From the NCBI GenBank assembly GCA_030066685.1, contig JASJBF010000002.1, positions 289,847-335,977 of the forward strand: DNA of 46,131 nt, in the 5' to 3' direction. This document shows positions 1-9,061 of this stretch, one piece after another; positions within the stretch are counted from its first letter, which is position 1, and each line of letters begins with the position of its first letter. The notes under the pieces were generated by a model. That model was not told the DNA's origin, did no database searches, and saw only the letters and a program-made list of their open reading frames with translations. Origin of the DNA: Kiloniellales bacterium. Its GTDB lineage: Bacteria > Pseudomonadota > Alphaproteobacteria > Kiloniellales > JAKSBE01. The translations under genes and the position numbers were made by a program.

Positions 1-530
1 TCGACGATGGGCACCAGGCCGGCCTCCTGGCAGAGCGCCGCGTAGCGCGCCAGGGCGTGGGCGTTCGCGTCTTGGCAGGCCGCGCTGGGCAGGCCGGCGC
101 CGATGCTGTAGGTCGCCCGCCACTTGGCGAAGCGGGCGCCCAGGCCGGCGTACTCGGCGAGCCGGTCGCGCAGGCCGTCCAGCCCTTCGGTGACGGTTTC
201 GCCCGCATGCAGGGCCAGGGGCTTGGCGCCGGAGTCGACCTTGATCCCGGGGATCATGCCGGCGTCGATGATGATCTGAGCCAGGCGCCGGCCGTTGGCC
301 GCCTCTTGGCGGAGCGTCTCGTCGAACAGGATCACGCCACTGATGTGCTCGGCCGCGCCCGCGGTTGTGAAAAGCATGTTGCGGTAGTCGCGGCGGGTCT
401 CGGTGGTCGATTCGACCTGGATGCCGTCGAAGCGCTTCTTGATCGTGCCGGTACTCTCGTCGGCGGCGAGGATTCCCTTGCCGTCCGCCACCAGCGCCTG
501 GGCCGTCTCTGCGAGCTGCGCGATGTCCAT
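1..530 (-). CDS. Class I fructose-bisphosphate aldolase, N-terminal part (runs off left edge)
   Basis: Glycolytic and Calvin-type aldolase that cleaves fructose-1,6-bisphosphate to dihydroxyacetone phosphate and glyceraldehyde-3-phosphate through a lysine Schiff base. The first 176 residues are in the window. They begin MDIAQLAETAQALVADGKG and contain the family motifs GILAADESTGTIKKRF, GVILFDETLRQ and GIKVDSGAKPL. The Schiff-base lysine lies in the missing C-terminal half. The gene starts 44 bases after the transketolase stop on the same strand, so the two are probably co-transcribed. The start is the ATG at 530, with a purine-rich stretch upstream. Family assignment is firm; the end is not visible. 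Confidence 0.93.
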   Translation of the reverse strand, partial: MDIAQLAETAQALVADGKGILAADESTGTIKKRFDGIQVESTTETRRDYRNMLFTTAGAAEHISGVILFDETLRQEAANGRRLAQIIIDAGMIPGIKVDSGAKPLALHAGETVTEGLDGLRDRLAEYAGLGARFAKWRATYSIGAGLPSAACQDANAHALARYAALCQEAGLVPIV

Positions 531-574
531 CCCTGGTTTCCCCTCTTGGTCTTCCGTCCTTCTCTTCCTTGTCC

Positions 575-2593
575 CTAGAGCCAGCTCTTGACCCGCTCCA
601 CCACGGCCTTGGGCGTGATCTGGAAGTGCTGGTAGAGCTCGGGCGCGGGGCCCGAGGCGCCGAAGCCCTCCATGCCGACCACCGTGCCATCCAGGCCGAC
701 CCAGCGGTGCCAGCCGAACCAGCCGGCCGCCTCGATCGCGACCCTCAACAGGCCGGGCCCGAGGACCTCGTCGCGGTAGTGCGCCGGCTGTTCCAGGAAC
801 AGCTCCCAGCAGGGCATGGAGACCACCGCGGCGTAGATGTTCTCTTCGGCCAGCAGCTTGCGGGCCTCCAGGGCGACCTCGACCTCGGAGCCCGAGGCGA
901 TCAGGGTGACCTGCCGCTGTTCGGCCGCCGGGGCCAGGATGTAGGCGCCCCAGGCGCTGTAGTTCTCGGCGAAGGTCTCGGTGCGCAGGGTCGGCAGGCC
1001 CTGGCGCGACAGCGCCAGCACCGATGGCTTGTCCGGCGCGCTCAAGGCCAACTCCCAGGCCTCGGCGGTCTCGATGCTGTCGCAGGGCCGGAAGACCCTG
1101 AGGTTCGGGATCGCCCGCAGCGCGGCCAGATGCTCGACCGGCTGATGGGTCGGGCCGTCCTCGCCGAGGCCGATGGAGTCGTGGGTCATAACGTAGACCA
1201 CCCGCTGCTCCATAAGCGCCGAAAGGCGGATCGAGGGCCGGCAGTAGTCGGTGAAGACCAGGAAGGAGCCGCCGTAGGGGATCAGCCCGCCGTGCAGCGC
1301 CACGCCGTTCATGACCGCGGCCATGCCGTGCTCGCGAATGCCGTAGTGCAGGTAGTTGCCGCTGAAGTCCTCGGCGCTGACCACCTTGTGCGCCCCGGTC
1401 CGGGTGCCGTTGGAGCCGGTCAGGTCGGCCGAGCCGCCGATCAGCTGGGGCAGCTTCTCGACCAGGACCTCCAGGACCTTCTGGGAGGAGACCCGGGTCG
1501 CGACCTTGGGGGCCTCGGCGGCGACGGCCTTCTTGAACCCGGCCAGGTCCGCCTGCCAGCCGGCGGCGAGTTCGCCTTTCACGGCGGCCTCGAAGGCCTG
1601 GGCCTGGGCCGGCTCGAGCGCGGCGAGGCGCCGATCCCAGGCCTCGGCCTCCGCGGCGCCTCTCTTGCCGGCGGCGCGCCAGGTCTCGAGGATCGGGCTC
1701 GGCACCTTGAAGGGCGGGTGGCTCCAGCCGAGCGCCGCGCGGGCGCCAGCGATCTCGTCTTCGCCCAGCGGTGCGCCGTGCGACGAGGCCTTGCCGGCCT
1801 TGCTGGGCGCACCGAAGCCGATGGTCGTGCGGCAGGCGATCAGCGACGGCCGGTCGTCGGCCAGAGCCTGCTCGGTGGCCCGGGCGATGGCCTCGGGGTC
1901 ATGGCCGTCGATCGTCTGGACGTGCCAGCCGTAGGACTGGAAGCGCAGGCCGTGGTCGACCGAATCGGACAGCGAGGTCGGGCCGTCGATCGAGATCCCG
2001 TTGTCGTCGAAGAACACGATCAGGCGACCCAGGCGCAGGTGCCCGGCGAGGGCCGCGGCCTCATGGCTGATGCCTTCCATCAGGTCGCCGTCGCTGGCGA
2101 CGACGTAGGTCCGGTGGTCGACGACGTCGTCGCCGAAGCGGGCGTTCAGCAGGCGCTCGGCCAGCGCCATGCCGACCGCGTTGGCCAGGCCCTGGCCTAG
2201 CGGCCCGGTGGTGGTCTCGATGCCCGGGGCAAGCCCGTACTCCGGGTGCCCGGCGGTGCGGGCGCCGACCTGGCGGAAGTTCTTGATCTCCTCCAGGGTC
2301 ATCTCCGGATAGCCGGTCAGGTGGAGCAGGGCGTAGAGCAGCATCGAGCCGTGCCCGGCCGAGAGCACGAAGCGGTCGCGGTCCGGCCAGTCCGGACGCT
2401 CGGCCTGGAACTTCAGGAAGCGCGAGAACAGCACCGTCGCGACGTCGGCCATGCCCATGGGCATGCCCGGATGGCCGCTGTTCGCCGTCTGCACGGCGTC
2501 CATGGCCAGCGCGCGGATCGCATTCGCCATATCCTTGTGAGTCGCTCCGGGCGCAGCCCCGGAGTCGGAAAGCCCAGACGGCCTAACGTCCAT
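575..2593 (-). CDS. tkt: Transketolase
   Basis: Thiamine-diphosphate enzyme of the non-oxidative pentose phosphate pathway that moves two-carbon ketol units between sugar phosphates. Full length, about 672 residues from the ATG at 2593. Visible motifs are [27 protein letters not shown], the ThDP-binding SDGDLMEG...[33 protein letters not shown] and [15 protein letters not shown]. The start is uncertain. The ATG at 2593 has an AGG seven bases upstream, a GTG at 2635 has a GGGGAG upstream, and the ATG at 2530 gives a protein slightly short for the family (homology begins around [14 protein letters not shown]). It is followed by the aldolase gene. The gap and pgk genes often found nearby in alphaproteobacteria are not between them. 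Confidence 0.95.
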   Translation of the reverse strand: MDVRPSGLSDSGAAPGATHKDMANAIRALAMDAVQTANSGHPGMPMGMADVATVLFSRFLKFQAERPDWPDRDRFVLSAGHGSMLLYALLHLTGYPEMTLEEIKNFRQVGARTAGHPEYGLAPGIETTTGPLGQGLANAVGMALAERLLNARFGDDVVDHRTYVVASDGDLMEGISHEAAALAGHLRLGRLIVFFDDNGISIDGPTSLSDSVDHGLRFQSYGWHVQTIDGHDPEAIARATEQALADDRPSLIACRTTIGFGAPSKAGKASSHGAPLGEDEIAGARAALGWSHPPFKVPSPILETWRAAGKRGAAEAEAWDRRLAALEPAQAQAFEAAVKGELAAGWQADLAGFKKAVAAEAPKVATRVSSQKVLEVLVEKLPQLIGGSADLTGSNGTRTGAHKVVSAEDFSGNYLHYGIREHGMAAVMNGVALHGGLIPYGGSFLVFTDYCRPSIRLSALMEQRVVYVMTHDSIGLGEDGPTHQPVEHLAALRAIPNLRVFRPCDSIETAEAWELALSAPDKPSVLALSRQGLPTLRTETFAENYSAWGAYILAPAAEQRQVTLIASGSEVEVALEARKLLAEENIYAAVVSMPCWELFLEQPAHYRDEVLGPGLLRVAIEAAGWFGWHRWVGLDGTVVGMEGFGASGPAPELYQHFQITPKAVVERVKSWL

Positions 2594-2812
2594 TGAATGA
2601 CCTGCCATTTGCTCTGATGCGGCGGGGGCCCGCACCCGTCTCCCCGCGTCCTCGATCCCGAGGCGGCCTTGACCCTGGCCAAGTGGGCATCGGGACCGGT
2701 TCGCCGTCCTCCGGGATCACGCCCGTCTTCGGCGCGCAAGATGCCGCCACGGCACTGGAGCGTCAACCGGCATTATCCTTAAGCCGGGGCAGTTGCACCG
2801 CGCCCGGTTCGG

Positions 2813-2842
2813 TTGACCGGCGACCGTGCCAGCGCCTATCCT
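2813..2842 (+). promoter_or_regulatory. Candidate sigma70-type promoter for the DUF4164-like/zapA/6S region
   Basis: TTGACC at 2813-2818, an 18-base spacer, then TATCCT at 2837-2842. It lies about 50 bases upstream of the ATG at 2891 in the region divergent from tkt. Sequence match only; no experimental support. Confidence 0.45.
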
Positions 2843-2890
2843 GCGCGTCGTTGGGTTGGGGAAAATCTCTGGGATTCGGCAGCAGCGAAG

Positions 2891-3115
2891 ATGTCCCGTC
2901 TGATCGAAGCAGCGCAGCGTCTGAAGTCGGCGACCGACGCCCTGGAGCAGGTCGCGCTCGAGGCTTCGCCCGGCGCGCAGGCCCCGGACCCGCGCCTGGA
3001 CGAGGCGCTGGAGCAGGCCCGGCGCGAGAACCAGGAACTGAGCGAGGCCGCGGACCAGGTTGCGGTGCGTCTGGATCGCGCGATCAAGCGGATCCAAGGC
3101 TTGCTGGAGACCTGA
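2891..3115 (+). CDS. Small coiled-coil protein (DUF4164-like) upstream of zapA
   Basis: 74 residues, almost entirely charged heptad-rich helix (MSRLIEAAQRLKSATDALEQ ... RRENQELSEAADQVAVRL), so a short coiled coil. In alphaproteobacteria a DUF4164-type gene commonly precedes zapA, and the position fits: its TGA (3113-3115) lies one base before the zapA GTG. The start is the ATG at 2891. The frame is open further upstream to 2813, but that part would overlap the promoter and has no coiled-coil character. A role in cell division next to ZapA is inferred from position only. Confidence 0.7.
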   Translation: MSRLIEAAQRLKSATDALEQVALEASPGAQAPDPRLDEALEQARRENQELSEAADQVAVRLDRAIKRIQGLLET

Positions 3116-3116
3116 C

Positions 3117-3467
3117 GTGGCCGAGATCACGCTGACGATCAACAACCGGAACTACGACATCGCCTGCGACGATGGCCACGAGGACCACTTGCGCCGGCTC
3201 GGCGCCTATGTCGACCAGAGGGTGAACGATCTGGCCGCCGCGGTCGGCCAGATCGGCGAGCCGCGCCTTCTGGTCATGGCGAGCCTGCTCATCGCCGACG
3301 AGCTGCACGAGGCCATGAGCAAGCTCGGTTCGGGCCGGAACGGCGACGGCGAGGCCAATGGCGAGGTGATCGCCGCCTTCGAGGAACGCGAAGTCGAGGT
3401 GGCCGAGGCCCTTGAAGCCTGTGCGCAGCGGCTTGAGCGCATTGCCGCGACGCTCGGGACCTCCTAG
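3117..3467 (+). CDS. zapA: Cell division protein ZapA
   Basis: Small cytoplasmic protein that binds and bundles FtsZ at the division ring. 116 residues from a GTG at 3117. It has the ZapA fold order: an N-terminal beta segment (VAEITLTINNRNYDIACDDG), the conserved HLRRLGAYVDQRVNDLAAAV helix, ASLLIADELHEA, then a C-terminal coiled coil (EREVEVAEALEACAQRLERI). Translation is probably coupled to the preceding small gene. The 6S RNA follows directly, a conserved alphaproteobacterial arrangement. The frame is also open upstream to 3060, but that overlaps the previous gene and lacks ZapA similarity. Confidence 0.9.
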   Translation: MAEITLTINNRNYDIACDDGHEDHLRRLGAYVDQRVNDLAAAVGQIGEPRLLVMASLLIADELHEAMSKLGSGRNGDGEANGEVIAAFEEREVEVAEALEACAQRLERIAATLGTS

Positions 3468-3484
3468 ATAGCTTGTTCATCGGC

Positions 3485-3637
3485 GGTGCTGCGGGGTGCG
3501 TCAGGCCTTTCGATCCCTGGGGCCAATACGACCCTCTAGGGAGCTGTCCCTGCCGGAGCCGTGGTTCCGGTATATGGCGCCCACCTGCGTAAGCAGGCCA
3601 CAGAGGATGATATCCGGCCAACGGCCTTTGCGGCACC
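3485..3637 (+). ncRNA. ssrS: 6S RNA
   Basis: 6S RNA mimics an open promoter and sequesters housekeeping RNA polymerase. The 210 bases between zapA and fthC hold no gene but fold as a long imperfect rod. The closing stem pairs GGTGCTGC (3485-3492) with GCGGCACC (3630-3637). The middle is a purine/pyrimidine-rich bulged region (GGGAGCTGTCCCTG), and the tip is a CCTGC-GTAA-GCAGG hairpin. Length (about 153 nt), closing stem, apical hairpin and position just upstream of the 5-formyltetrahydrofolate cyclo-ligase gene all match proteobacterial 6S RNA. Ends are estimated from pairing. Confidence 0.8.
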
Positions 3638-3678
3638 GCTTGTCCCTTTTGCTTTCGAGTCCGATCCGCCTGCAGTCC

Positions 3679-4281
3679 ATGACCAAGACCCTCGAAGCCA
3701 AGGCCGCCCTGCGCAGGTCGTCTCGCCAGATCCGGCGCGCGGCCGCGGAAGAGCGGGAGTCGGCCGCGGCGGAGGTCTGTCGGCGCCTGCTCGATGCGCT
3801 CGTGATCCCGGCGGAGGCGAGGGTGTCGGGCTACTGGCCGCTGCGTGACGAGCTGGACCCGCGTCCGGTCCTCGAGGCCCTGGCCGCGCGGGGCCGGCGG
3901 CTCTGCCTGCCGGTGGTGGTCGAGTCCGGCGCCGCGCTGGTTTTCCGGAGCTGGCGGCCCGACGCCGCCCTGGAGCCGGCGGTTTTCGGCACCCGGGTGC
4001 CCGGCCCGGACTGCCCGTCCGTCGAGCCGGACATCCTGTTGGTGCCGCTGCTCGCTTTCGACCGCCGGGGCCGGCGGCTCGGCTATGGCGGCGGCTTCTA
4101 CGACCGGACCCTGGCCGCTCTGCGCGGGCGCCGTCCGGTGCTCGCGATCGGCCTGGCCTTCGCCGCCCAGGAGGTCGAAGAGGTTCCGGTCGAGGCCGGA
4201 GACGAGGCGCTCGATCGGATCGTGACCGAGCGCGAGGTCATCGCGCCGCGGGACCTCCCAGCCGGGCTGGAGCGGGCATGA
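3679..4281 (+). CDS. fthC: 5-formyltetrahydrofolate cyclo-ligase
   Basis: Converts 5-formyltetrahydrofolate to 5,10-methenyltetrahydrofolate with ATP, recycling one-carbon units. 200 residues from the ATG at 3679. It has an N-terminal basic helix (KAALRRSSRQIRRAAAEE), the SGYWPLRDELDPRP strand region, and the C-terminal signature GYGGGFYDRTLAAL after LVPLLAFDRRGRRLG. The frame is open further upstream, but that sequence is the 6S RNA. The stop overlaps the next start as ATGA. Coupling of 6S RNA with this gene (ygfA in Escherichia coli) is a known arrangement. Confidence 0.92.
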   Translation: MTKTLEAKAALRRSSRQIRRAAAEERESAAAEVCRRLLDALVIPAEARVSGYWPLRDELDPRPVLEALAARGRRLCLPVVVESGAALVFRSWRPDAALEPAVFGTRVPGPDCPSVEPDILLVPLLAFDRRGRRLGYGGGFYDRTLAALRGRRPVLAIGLAFAAQEVEEVPVEAGDEALDRIVTEREVIAPRDLPAGLERA

Positions 4282-5090
4282 GGATTCTCTTCTGCGGCGA
4301 CGTCAACGGCCGCTCGGGACGCGAGGTGGTGGCCGAGCATCTGCCGCGGCTGCGCCGCAAGCTGGACCTGGACTTCGTCATTGCCAACGGCGAGAACGCC
4401 GCTGGCGGCTTCGGCATCACCGAGAAGGTCTGCCAGGAGCTCTTCGCCGCCGGCGTCGACGTGATCACCGGCGGCAACCATTCCTGGGACCAGCGCGAGG
4501 CCCTGCACTTCATCGGCCGGGAGCCGCGCCTGTTGCGGCCGCACAACTACCCGGAAGGCACACCGGGCCGCGGCGCCGGGGTCTTCGCCGCGCCGGGCGG
4601 CAAGAAGGTCCTGGTCCTGAACGTGCTGGGCCGGCTGTTCATGGACCCGCTGGACGACCCCTTCGCCTGCGTCGAGCGGGAGCTCGCCAAGCAGCGCCTG
4701 GGCGCCACGGTGGATGCGGCGGTGCTGGACTTCCACGCCGAGACGACCAGCGAGAAGATGACCATGGGGCACGTGGTCGACGGCCGGGTGTCGCTTTGCG
4801 TCGGCACGCACACCCACGTGCCCACCGCCGACGCCATGATCCTGTCGGGCGGCAGCGCCTACCTCAGCGATGCCGGGATGTGCGGCGACTACAACTCGGT
4901 CATCGGTATGGACAAGGCGGTGCCGATCGCCCGCTTCACCCGCAAGCTGCCGACCGAGCGCCTGGCGCCGGCCAACGGCCCGGGCACGCTCTGCGGGGTC
5001 TTCGTCGAGACTTCGGATTCCAGCGGCCTGGCGAAACGCGTCGAGCCCGTCCGCGCCGGCGGCTTGCTGGCGCCAAGCGAACCGGATTGA
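4278..5090 (+). CDS. YmdB-family metallophosphoesterase
   Basis: 270 residues, the usual size for the TIGR00282/YmdB family of cytoplasmic dinuclear-metal phosphoesterases (cyclic nucleotide phosphodiesterases in studied Gram-positives). Metal-binding motifs are in order: CGDVNGRSGR (6-15), ANGENAAGGFG (36-46), GGNHSWDQ (65-72), DFHAETTSEK and GTHTHVPTAD. It starts inside the fthC stop (ATGA). Its substrate in this organism cannot be read from sequence. It ends only 7 bases from the stop of the oppositely oriented small gene at 5098. Confidence 0.9.
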   Translation: MRILFCGDVNGRSGREVVAEHLPRLRRKLDLDFVIANGENAAGGFGITEKVCQELFAAGVDVITGGNHSWDQREALHFIGREPRLLRPHNYPEGTPGRGAGVFAAPGGKKVLVLNVLGRLFMDPLDDPFACVERELAKQRLGATVDAAVLDFHAETTSEKMTMGHVVDGRVSLCVGTHTHVPTADAMILSGGSAYLSDAGMCGDYNSVIGMDKAVPIARFTRKLPTERLAPANGPGTLCGVFVETSDSSGLAKRVEPVRAGGLLAPSEPD

Positions 5091-5097
5091 GGCCGGA

Positions 5098-5394
5098 TCA
5101 GGCCTGGCGGCAGCCGTCGATGTGGCTCAGGAAACGCTCGACCTCGTCCTGAAGCGTCGCCGTTTGTCGAGAGATCTCCTCGGCCAGGGTCGATAGCGGT
5201 GGGCCATCCCCGATGCCCTGGCCGACGGCCGCTGCGAGGCAGGCCTCCAAGGCGGGCAGGGCGGTCTTCTCCGCAAAGCCTTCGACCAGGCCGGCGGCCC
5301 GCTCCAGGCGCCCTTCGATCTCGGCCTGGGTGACCGGGCCCGCTGCACCCAGGGGGTCAGAGGCGATATCCGGAAGTTCTATCTTCGGCTGCAT
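5098..5394 (-). CDS. Small acidic helical protein of unknown function
   Basis: 98 residues from the ATG at 5394, chosen because GAGGGC lies just upstream (an in-frame start at 5424 lacks this). The protein is mostly predicted helix, acidic, with no membrane segment or signal (MQPKIELPDIASDPLG ... TATLQDEVERFLSHIDGC). I do not recognise a family. It is the only minus-strand gene between fthC and thiD and converges on the phosphoesterase gene with a 7-base gap. The sensible start, Shine-Dalgarno match and codon pattern support a real gene. Confidence 0.6.
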   Translation of the reverse strand: MQPKIELPDIASDPLGAAGPVTQAEIEGRLERAAGLVEGFAEKTALPALEACLAAAVGQGIGDGPPLSTLAEEISRQTATLQDEVERFLSHIDGCRQA

Positions 5395-5581
5395 CTGCCC
5401 TCGCTTGCGCGGCGCCGGGGCCACGCCGACTTGGGGGTGCAGTCTGGCGGTTCGAACTTAAGCCGGGGTAAAGTCTCCAATTTGCGCTGAATCGCCCGGT
5501 ATCGCTGGCTCCGGGCGCCCAAATGTCGCCATATTGGTTGACTATCCCTCGACGAAGTCCGAGGTTGTCCACCACAAAATA

Positions 5582-5590
5582 TGGTAAAAT
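5582..5590 (+). promoter_or_regulatory. Candidate extended -10 promoter of yebC
   Basis: TGG followed by TAAAAT (TG-N-TAAAAT, an extended -10 form) lies in an AT-rich patch of otherwise GC-rich DNA, 37 bases before the yebC ATG. The -35 region is weak (AGGTTG at 17 bases). Inference from motif and position. Confidence 0.4.
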
Positions 5591-5626
5591 TCTCGACTTC
5601 ACCCCGAGATCTAGATTGGGGCGGCG

Positions 5627-6376
5627 ATGGCCGGTCATTCACAGTTCAAGAACATCATGTTTCGCAAGGGCGCGCAGGACAAGAAGCGCGCCAAGCAGTT
5701 CGCCAAGCTGTCGCGCGAGCTGACCGTTGCGGCCAAGACGGGCCTGCCGGACCCGAACATGAACCCGCGCTTGCGCACCGCGATCGCGGCGGCGCGCGCG
5801 GCCAACATGCCCAAGGACAACATCGAGCGGGCGATCAAGAAGGCCAGCGGCGGTGACGACGACACCAACTTCGAGGAAATCCGCTACGAGGGCTACGGGC
5901 CGGGCGGCGTGGCGGTCATCGTCGAGGCCTTGACCGACAACCGGAACCGGACCGCCTCGGAGGTCCGCGCCGCCTTCAGCAAGCACGGCGGCGCCCTGGG
6001 AGAGACCAACAGCGTCGCCTTCATGTTCGAGCGGGTCGGCTCGATCCTCTACGGCGGCGAGACTGCCGATGCCGACAGCATCTTCGAGGCGGCGGCCGAG
6101 GCCGGCGCAGACAATGTCGACTCCAACGCCGAGGGCCATGAGATCGTTTGCGCCCCAGAGGTGTTCTCGGAGGTACGCGATTCGCTCGTCGCGCGATTCG
6201 GCGAGCCGCGGGAAGCCGGCCTGACCTGGAAGCCGCAGACCACCGTGCCGGTCGACGAGGCTCAGGCCGACGGCCTGATCAAGCTTTTGGACACATTGGA
6301 GGACAGCGACGACGTGCAGCGGGTCTCGGCCAACTTCGAAATCGCCGACGAGGTCCTGGCCCGAATGACGGCCTGA
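5627..6376 (+). CDS. yebC: YebC/PmpR family DNA-binding regulatory protein
   Basis: 249 residues, full length for the YebC/TACO1 family (the usual size is about 240-250). The N-terminus [20 protein letters not shown] is the highly conserved opening, followed by the [19 protein letters not shown] helix region and [19 protein letters not shown]. The family was described as transcription regulators (PmpR), and YebC-type proteins have also been linked to translation of difficult peptide motifs. Which role applies here is open. The ruvC gene begins 28 bases downstream, a conserved alphaproteobacterial order. Confidence 0.95.
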   Translation: MAGHSQFKNIMFRKGAQDKKRAKQFAKLSRELTVAAKTGLPDPNMNPRLRTAIAAARAANMPKDNIERAIKKASGGDDDTNFEEIRYEGYGPGGVAVIVEALTDNRNRTASEVRAAFSKHGGALGETNSVAFMFERVGSILYGGETADADSIFEAAAEAGADNVDSNAEGHEIVCAPEVFSEVRDSLVARFGEPREAGLTWKPQTTVPVDEAQADGLIKLLDTLEDSDDVQRVSANFEIADEVLARMTA

Positions 6377-6404
6377 CCTCGACGGCGGAGGAAGAGGGGA
6401 GAGC

Positions 6405-6932
6405 ATGCGGGTGGTCGGTTTGGACCCCGGGCTTCGGCGCACCGGCTGGGGCGTGATCGAGGCCGAGGGCAATCGCCTGCGCCACGTCGCGCACGGCGTG
6501 ATCGAGGCCGATCCGGTGCAGACCCTGGACCGACGGCTGCGCGAGCTGCACGAGGCCTTGCTGGCGATGATCGCGGCGCAGGCGCCGCAGGAGGCGGCGG
6601 TCGAGGAGACCTTGGTCAACCGCAACCCGGACTCGACCCTGAAGCTGGGCATGGCTCGGGGCGTTGCGCTGTTGACCCCGGCGCTGGCCGGACTGGCGGT
6701 GACCGAGTACCTGCCGCTGGTGGTCAAGAAGTCGATCGTCGGGACCGGCCAGGCGAGCAAGGAGCAGGTCGCCGTCATGGTCCGCCAGCTGCTGCCGGGT
6801 TGCGGCGTACGTACGGCGGATGCCGCCGACGCCCTGGCGGTGGCGATCTGCCACGTCCACCACCGCGCGACGCGGCGGCGCTGGCGCGATCGACCGGTTG
6901 CCGAGACGGCGGCCGTGGAGGAGCCGGCATGA
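6405..6932 (+). CDS. ruvC: Holliday junction resolvase RuvC
   Basis: Endonuclease that cuts four-way junctions at the end of homologous recombination. 175 residues. The catalytic acidic residues are visible as D7 (GLDPGLRRTGWG), E67 (AVEETLVNRNPDS), D139 and D142 (TADAADALAVAICH). The start ATG at 6405 follows GGGGAGAGC. Its stop overlaps the ruvA ATG by four bases. Confidence 0.96.
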   Translation: MRVVGLDPGLRRTGWGVIEAEGNRLRHVAHGVIEADPVQTLDRRLRELHEALLAMIAAQAPQEAAVEETLVNRNPDSTLKLGMARGVALLTPALAGLAVTEYLPLVVKKSIVGTGQASKEQVAVMVRQLLPGCGVRTADAADALAVAICHVHHRATRRRWRDRPVAETAAVEEPA

Positions 6933-7528
6933 TTGGCAAGTTGACCGGCCTGGTCGATTCCACCGACGAGGATCACATGATCCTCGACGTCGGCGGCGTC
7001 GGCTACCTAGTCTTCGCCTCGGCCCGAACCCTCGGCCGGCTGCCGGCCAAGGGCGGCGGCGTCAGCCTGCTGATCGAGACCCACGTCCGCGAAGACCAGA
7101 TCCGGCTCTACGGCTTCATCGACCGGGCCGAGCAGGACTGGTTCTGCCTGCTGCAGACCGTTCAGGGTGTCGGCGCCCGCCACGCCTTGGCGATCCTCTC
7201 GGCCCTGCCGCCCCAGGAGCTCTCCAAGGCCATCGCTGCGCAGGACAAGGCGGCGCTCGCCAGGGCCAACGGGGTCGGCCCGAAGCTGGCCGGCCGGGTC
7301 GCTGCCGAGCTGCGCGAGAAGGTCGACGCCGTCGCCCTCGGCCCGGTGCTGGTGGCGACCGAAGGCGGCGTCGAGACAACCACCGAGGACGCGGTCTCCG
7401 CCCTGGTCAACCTGGGCTACCGGCGCAGCGAGGCCTTCGGTGTCGTGGTCGAAGCCAGCCGCCGCCTGGGCGCCGAGGCCGGGGTCGAGACCCTGATCCG
7501 TGAGGGCCTGAAGGAACTGGCGTCATGA
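6929..7528 (+). CDS. ruvA: Holliday junction branch migration protein RuvA
   Basis: 199 residues. RuvA tetramers clamp the junction and recruit the RuvB motor. It opens [20 protein letters not shown], then GVGYLVFAS (OB-fold domain I), followed by the helix-hairpin-helix region ([16 protein letters not shown] and [16 protein letters not shown]) and a C-terminal RuvB-binding helical domain ([17 protein letters not shown]). The ATG at 6929 overlaps the ruvC stop (ATGA) and the TGA overlaps the ruvB ATG, indicating translational coupling. Confidence 0.96.
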   Translation: MIGKLTGLVDSTDEDHMILDVGGVGYLVFASARTLGRLPAKGGGVSLLIETHVREDQIRLYGFIDRAEQDWFCLLQTVQGVGARHALAILSALPPQELSKAIAAQDKAALARANGVGPKLAGRVAAELREKVDAVALGPVLVATEGGVETTTEDAVSALVNLGYRRSEAFGVVVEASRRLGAEAGVETLIREGLKELAS

Positions 7529-8613
7529 CCGATCCCCGCCCCGACGCCCGTCCCGACGCCCGTCTCGTGGGCCCTGAGACCGGCACCGCCGATCAGGCCG
7601 AGGCCAGCCTGCGGCCGCAGCGCTTGGAGGACTTCGTCGGCCAAGCGCGCTTGCGCGAGAACCTGCGGGTCTTCGTGCAGGCCGCCGCCGCCCGCGGCGA
7701 GGCCATGGACCATACCCTGTTCTTCGGCCCGCCGGGGCTCGGCAAGACCACCCTGGCGCAGATCGTCGCGCGCGAACTGGGGGTCGGCTTCCGGGCGACC
7801 TCGGGGCCGGTGATCGCCCGCGCCGGCGACCTAGCCGCGATCCTGACCAACCTCGAGCCGCGCGACGTGCTCTTCATCGACGAGATCCACCGCCTCTCGC
7901 CGGCGGTCGAGGAGATCCTCTACCCGGCGATGGAGGACTTCCAGCTCGACTTGGTGATCGGCGAGGGACCGGCGGCCCGCTCGGTGCGGATCGAGCTGCC
8001 GCCCTTCACACTGGTCGGCGCGACCACCCGCTCCGGACTGCTCACCACGCCGCTGCGCGAGCGCTTCGGTATCCAGCAGCGCCTGGAGTTCTATTCGGCC
8101 GAGGAGCTGGGCGGCATCGTGCGCCGCGGTGCTTCGGTCCTGGGTGCGGAGATCACCGCCGAGGGCGCCGAGGAGATCGCGCGTCGTTCCCGCGGCACGC
8201 CGCGCATCGCCGGCCGGCTGCTGCGCCGGGTCCGCGACTTCGCCGCGGTCGACGGCGAGGCCTGCATCGACGCCGAAGTCGCCGACCGCGGTCTGCGCCG
8301 GCTGGACGTCGACCGCCTGGGCTTCGACGCCATGGACCGACGCTACCTCGGCTGCATCGCCGAGAACTACGGCGGTGGCCCGGTCGGCGTCGACACCCTG
8401 GCCGTCGCCTTGGCCGAGCAGCGCGACGCCTTGGAAGAAGTCATAGAGCCCTTCCTGATCCAGCAGGGCCTGGTGCAGCGCACGCCGAGGGGCCGGGTCC
8501 TGACCGCCTCGGGCTACGGCTACCTCGGCCTGCCTGCCCCCGATCGCGGTCTCGATCAGCTCGACCTCCTGGGCGCCGAGGCCGTCGGCGACGACGGGGA
8601 GGGGCCGGCATGA
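7525..8613 (+). CDS. ruvB: Holliday junction branch migration ATPase RuvB
   Basis: 362 residues, slightly longer than typical because of a loose N-terminus rich in Pro, Asp and Arg ([16 protein letters not shown]). AAA+ motor with Walker [10 protein letters not shown] (68-76), Walker [10 protein letters not shown] (D119, E120), sensor-1 region GATTRSGLL and a winged-helix C-terminus ending in [20 protein letters not shown]. Overlaps ruvA and ybgC by ATGA junctions at both ends. Confidence 0.97.
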   Translation: MTDPRPDARPDARLVGPETGTADQAEASLRPQRLEDFVGQARLRENLRVFVQAAAARGEAMDHTLFFGPPGLGKTTLAQIVARELGVGFRATSGPVIARAGDLAAILTNLEPRDVLFIDEIHRLSPAVEEILYPAMEDFQLDLVIGEGPAARSVRIELPPFTLVGATTRSGLLTTPLRERFGIQQRLEFYSAEELGGIVRRGASVLGAEITAEGAEEIARRSRGTPRIAGRLLRRVRDFAAVDGEACIDAEVADRGLRRLDVDRLGFDAMDRRYLGCIAENYGGGPVGVDTLAVALAEQRDALEEVIEPFLIQQGLVQRTPRGRVLTASGYGYLGLPAPDRGLDQLDLLGAEAVGDDGEGPA

Positions 8614-9059
8614 TCGAGGCCCTGTCCGGACGCTTCGACGGCGTGGAGCATGTCATGCCGCTGCGGGTCTACTACGAGGACACCGACGCGGCGGGCATCG
8701 TCTACTACGCCAACTACCTGAAGTTCGCCGAGCGGGCGCGGACCGAGATGCTCCGCCTGCTCGGCATTCACCAGCGCAGCATGTCCGAGGACTACGGCCT
8801 GGCCTTCGCGGTCCGGGACTGCAGCGTCGACTACCGCCGGCCGGCCCGCCTGGACGATCTGCTCGAGGTGCGCTCGCGCCTGGTCAAGCTGAGCGCCGCG
8901 GCGGCGCGCGCGGTCCAGCGCATCACCCGCGAGGGCGAGCACCTCGCCAGCGTCCGGGCGCGGATCGCCTGCATCCGCCTCGACGGCAAGCCGTCGCCCA
9001 TCCCGCAGCCCCTGCGCCGGGCGCTGCTCCCCTTTTGCTTTCCGGAAGAACGGGTTTAG
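8610..9059 (+). CDS. ybgC: Tol-Pal system-associated acyl-CoA thioesterase YbgC
   Basis: 149-residue hot-dog thioesterase (4HBT). The signature [19 protein letters not shown] (21-39) carries the catalytic Asp region. Its first gene junction overlaps ruvB (ATGA), so the ruv and tol genes may form one long transcript. Association with Tol-Pal is by conserved operon position; a role in phospholipid metabolism is known for the family but not shown here. Confidence 0.95.
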   Translation: MIEALSGRFDGVEHVMPLRVYYEDTDAAGIVYYANYLKFAERARTEMLRLLGIHQRSMSEDYGLAFAVRDCSVDYRRPARLDDLLEVRSRLVKLSAAAARAVQRITREGEHLASVRARIACIRLDGKPSPIPQPLRRALLPFCFPEERV

Positions 9060-9061
9060 CC

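Noticed and set aside
569-2200. 543-codon plus-strand frame opposite transketolase
   Set aside because: Shadow of tkt; composition is antisense-like and no family is recognised.
5449-5470. GGTTCGAA resembling a tRNA T-arm
   Set aside because: No acceptor stem, D-arm or anticodon arm can be drawn around it.
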